This document shows, in pieces, positions 62,301-64,000 of a DNA stretch of 64,000 bases. The stretch spans positions 638,506 to 702,505 of the forward strand of contig CAJJDP010000008.1 of NCBI GenBank assembly GCA_905182995.1, read 5' to 3'. The stretch is from Paramecium octaurelia (lineage: Eukaryota; Ciliophora; Oligohymenophorea; Peniculida; Parameciidae). Made by a program: the position numbers and the translations under genes. Under the pieces are notes generated by a model. That model did no database searches. It saw only the letters and a list, made by a program, of their open reading frames with translations, and had not been told where the DNA came from. Positions within the stretch are counted from its first letter, which is position 1; each line of letters opens with the position of its first letter.

Positions 62301-64000
62301 AATTTTCCTTCGTTAACGGTCTCCTTATTAATTTTCTCTGCAATCCATTTTCCCCATAACAAAGTACTTCTTCCTCAACATACTTAGTTGGCTCACTTTA
62401 GGCTAATTAAATTTCCATTTGTCCCTATTTTTGTTACCAATCTTTCATTTAATCCATAGGTTATTCATTAGAGATTATTCTTCTTGCAACCACTTTTCTA
62501 GTGCCATCACCTTCTTGAAGATTCTCTCCTATTTCGCCAATTTCTGATTCAGTCAAAGGTCTTCTAATTAATTTTCTTTCTTATTTCTAAGTTCTGGGAT
62601 TTATTACAATGATCTCTTCCTCAACGTATGCTTCTGGTTCTTACACCGAGATCACTTTCTCCTATTAGCCGTTACTTAATTAAACCCAGTTGGAGTCAAT
62701 TGGCTAATTATTTTATACAATCTTTCTTGAAACTACTTTATTTCCTTTTTAATCTTTTTCTATTACTGCTCCAATTTGTAATTTGTTATCTTAGGGTAGG
62801 TATGGTCTTCTTATTAGTTTTCTTTAAACGACTCCATCTTCGCCTTAAACTAATATTTCTTCTTCAACATATTTTACAGGTTCAGGCTGAAATCTGATTT
62901 CCATATTCCCATCACTATTCTTTACCCAACCTTACTATTTCAAAGCTTAATTTGATTGATCATTTTACACAATTTTTCTTGAAATTACTTGTTTACCATT
63001 TCCTAAATCTTCTTGTAAATTCTAACCCATTTACAAATTATCTAATTCTTCATTATTCATAGGTTTTCTGACAATTTTTCTCTCTATTTTTCCTGTTTTT
63101 GGGTTGATTTGAATAATTTCTTCTTCAATATATTGCTCAGGTTCTTTGGAATTTATGATAATCTCTTCTTATTTACCAACATTTTACCATTATTATTTGG
63201 CTGCTTTAGGTTGAAGATTGGATTCTATTTTACGGGAAAGCACTTTATTTCCATTCTTATCTACTTCATTTAATTAATCACCTTCTTGGATTTTTCCTCC
63301 CGAATACGGTTTCCTCACTAGTTTTCTTTCCATCATACCTGTTTCATTATTTAATGATAAAACTTCCTCAGTAATATATTGAGAAGGTTCAACGCCCAAA
63401 GATTATTCATAATTTCCATCACTATTTTTTTTCCACTTCGAAGAAGTGAGAGACAAATCATTATCAACAATCTTTCTAGAAACTACATAGCAACCATCAC
63501 CTAAATCTTCCAAAATTTCTTCTCCCTCTAGAATGTTCCCATCATTATCCAAAGGTCTTCTTATAATTTTTCTCTCTTATTTTCCACCTTATCTCATGAT
63601 AATAATTTCTTCTTCAATGAATTAAGTTGGTTCTTGAATGGATAAGGTTATTTCATAATTTCCTTAATTATTTTTCCATCCTTCCTTCTCAACTTACTAT
63701 GTTGATGATGTATTTTCAATAACCCTTCTTGCTAGAATTTTATTTCCATTTGAATCTGTTTCTTATAAATTATTTCCAACGTTCTAACCAGGCTAATATT
63801 ATTTTCTTACTAATTTTCTTTCCATCTTTCCTGTCTTTTCATTCATTACTAAAACTTCTTCCTCAATAAATTTAGCTGGTTCATTCTGAATGATTAATTT
63901 TTCCAATTATCCAGTTTTCTAATTTTTCTTCCATTCACTTAAAGAACTGTCATTTTAAACAATTCTGCGAGATACTACTTTTTGGTTATTGCCAATTGAT
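56362..64000 (-). CDS. Giant protein of ~82-residue tandem repeats, N-terminus outside window
   Basis: The minus frame is open with Gln codons for TAA/TAG over 7.6 kb. From about 58250 to the window edge it consists of some 22 tandem units of roughly 82 residues. A unit reads (Y/F)(I/V)EEE(I/V)L...RKLIRRP...IGSNLNEVDKDGN(R/K)(I/V)LSRKIVDN...W...G..E......EP. The part near the C-terminus (about 56660-58200) is Ser/Asn/Lys-rich, ending in a basic tail (KVKIKKKVVKTPTKALKR). No signal peptide, membrane span or enzyme motif is visible. The stop at 56362-56364 is the first in-frame TGA, but an intron nearby could end the protein earlier. Long filamentous or cortical repeat proteins are common in ciliates; function is unknown. 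Confidence 0.7.
58250..64000 (-). repeat. Array of ~247-bp coding repeats
   Basis: The EEE-encoding segment recurs at about 58263, 58867, 59137, 59370, 59625, 59880, 60145, 60395, 60635, 60880, 61140, 61390, 61630, 61880, 62120, 62370, 62610, 62855, 63115, 63365, 63607 and 63857, mostly 240-260 bp apart. The array continues past the window. Confidence 0.85.
60095..64000 (-). repeat. Higher-order in-frame duplication, unit 1974 bp
   Basis: 60100-62073 and 62074-64000 are near-identical at an exact offset of 1974 bp, which is 658 codons or eight basic repeats. Identity looks about 99 percent from roughly 60170 on, lower at the left edge. No n separates the copies, unlike the four assembly duplications, so a real recent tandem duplication is likely. 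Confidence 0.85.

Noticed and set aside
58046-62897. Plus-strand frames repeated at 60654-60923 and 62628-62897
   Set aside because: Antisense shadows of the giant repeat gene; their similarity simply reports the 1974-bp duplication.
1-64000. CRISPR arrays, insertion sequences, bacterial operons and rRNA genes
   Set aside because: None seen; repeats present are coding tandem repeats or assembly overlaps, and the genome is eukaryotic.

Overview
The window reads as macronuclear DNA of a ciliate, most probably Paramecium. Coding frames run through TAA and TAG (read as Gln) and end only at TGA, the DNA is very AT-rich, and genes are interrupted by tiny GT...AG introns. I placed 45 introns of 19-32 nt, and in most genes removing them gives an exact whole number of codons. 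Standard-code frames therefore see only fragments, and many long frames on the opposite strand are shadows. Species assignment is inference.

Layout: 1-1529 (-) the start of an LRR-ankyrin protein; 2617-3259 (-) an RRM/zinc-knuckle SR splicing factor; three small unknown genes (3326-5766); 6330-7470 (+) an AGC kinase with a defective splice junction; 7520-9783 (+) a coiled-coil protein; 9824-26777 (+) an axonemal dynein heavy chain; 26918-28465 (+) a Cdc20/Cdh1 APC/C activator; 28577-29584 (-) a pseudokinase-like protein; 29632-29901 (-) a small coiled coil; 30391-30867 (+) an NF-YA subunit; 31218-33149 (-) a RING/B-box/LRR protein; 33190-33686 (-) ribosomal protein uS9 (RPS16), repeated twice; 36691-38272 (-) a TPH-like coiled-coil protein; 38741-39228 (+) an acidic protein; 39251-41694 (-) a NEK-like kinase; 41821-42522 (+) a coiled coil; 42555-45275 (-) Sec24; 45333-53537 (-) a giant secreted protein with ten lectin-like modules; 54477-56060 (+) a Lys/Gln-rich coiled coil; and 56362 to the window end (-) another giant protein built of about 82-residue repeats.

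Four places marked by n are draft-assembly overlaps, not biology: at each n the sequence restarts at a point already read. Three lie in the dynein gene (1503, 1679 and 1412 bp re-read). Collapsing them and removing four introns leaves exactly 4088 codons. The fourth covers the RING/uS9 region (three copies of about 1.3 kb, with a 133-N gap).

The genes do not form an operon-like unit. Dynein, the TPH-like protein and perhaps the NEK kinase are candidates for ciliary function, Sec24 and the giant signal-peptide protein for secretion or the cell surface, and Cdc20 for the cell cycle. The most unusual loci are the two giant tandem-repeat proteins, one with a recent in-frame 1974-bp higher-order duplication.
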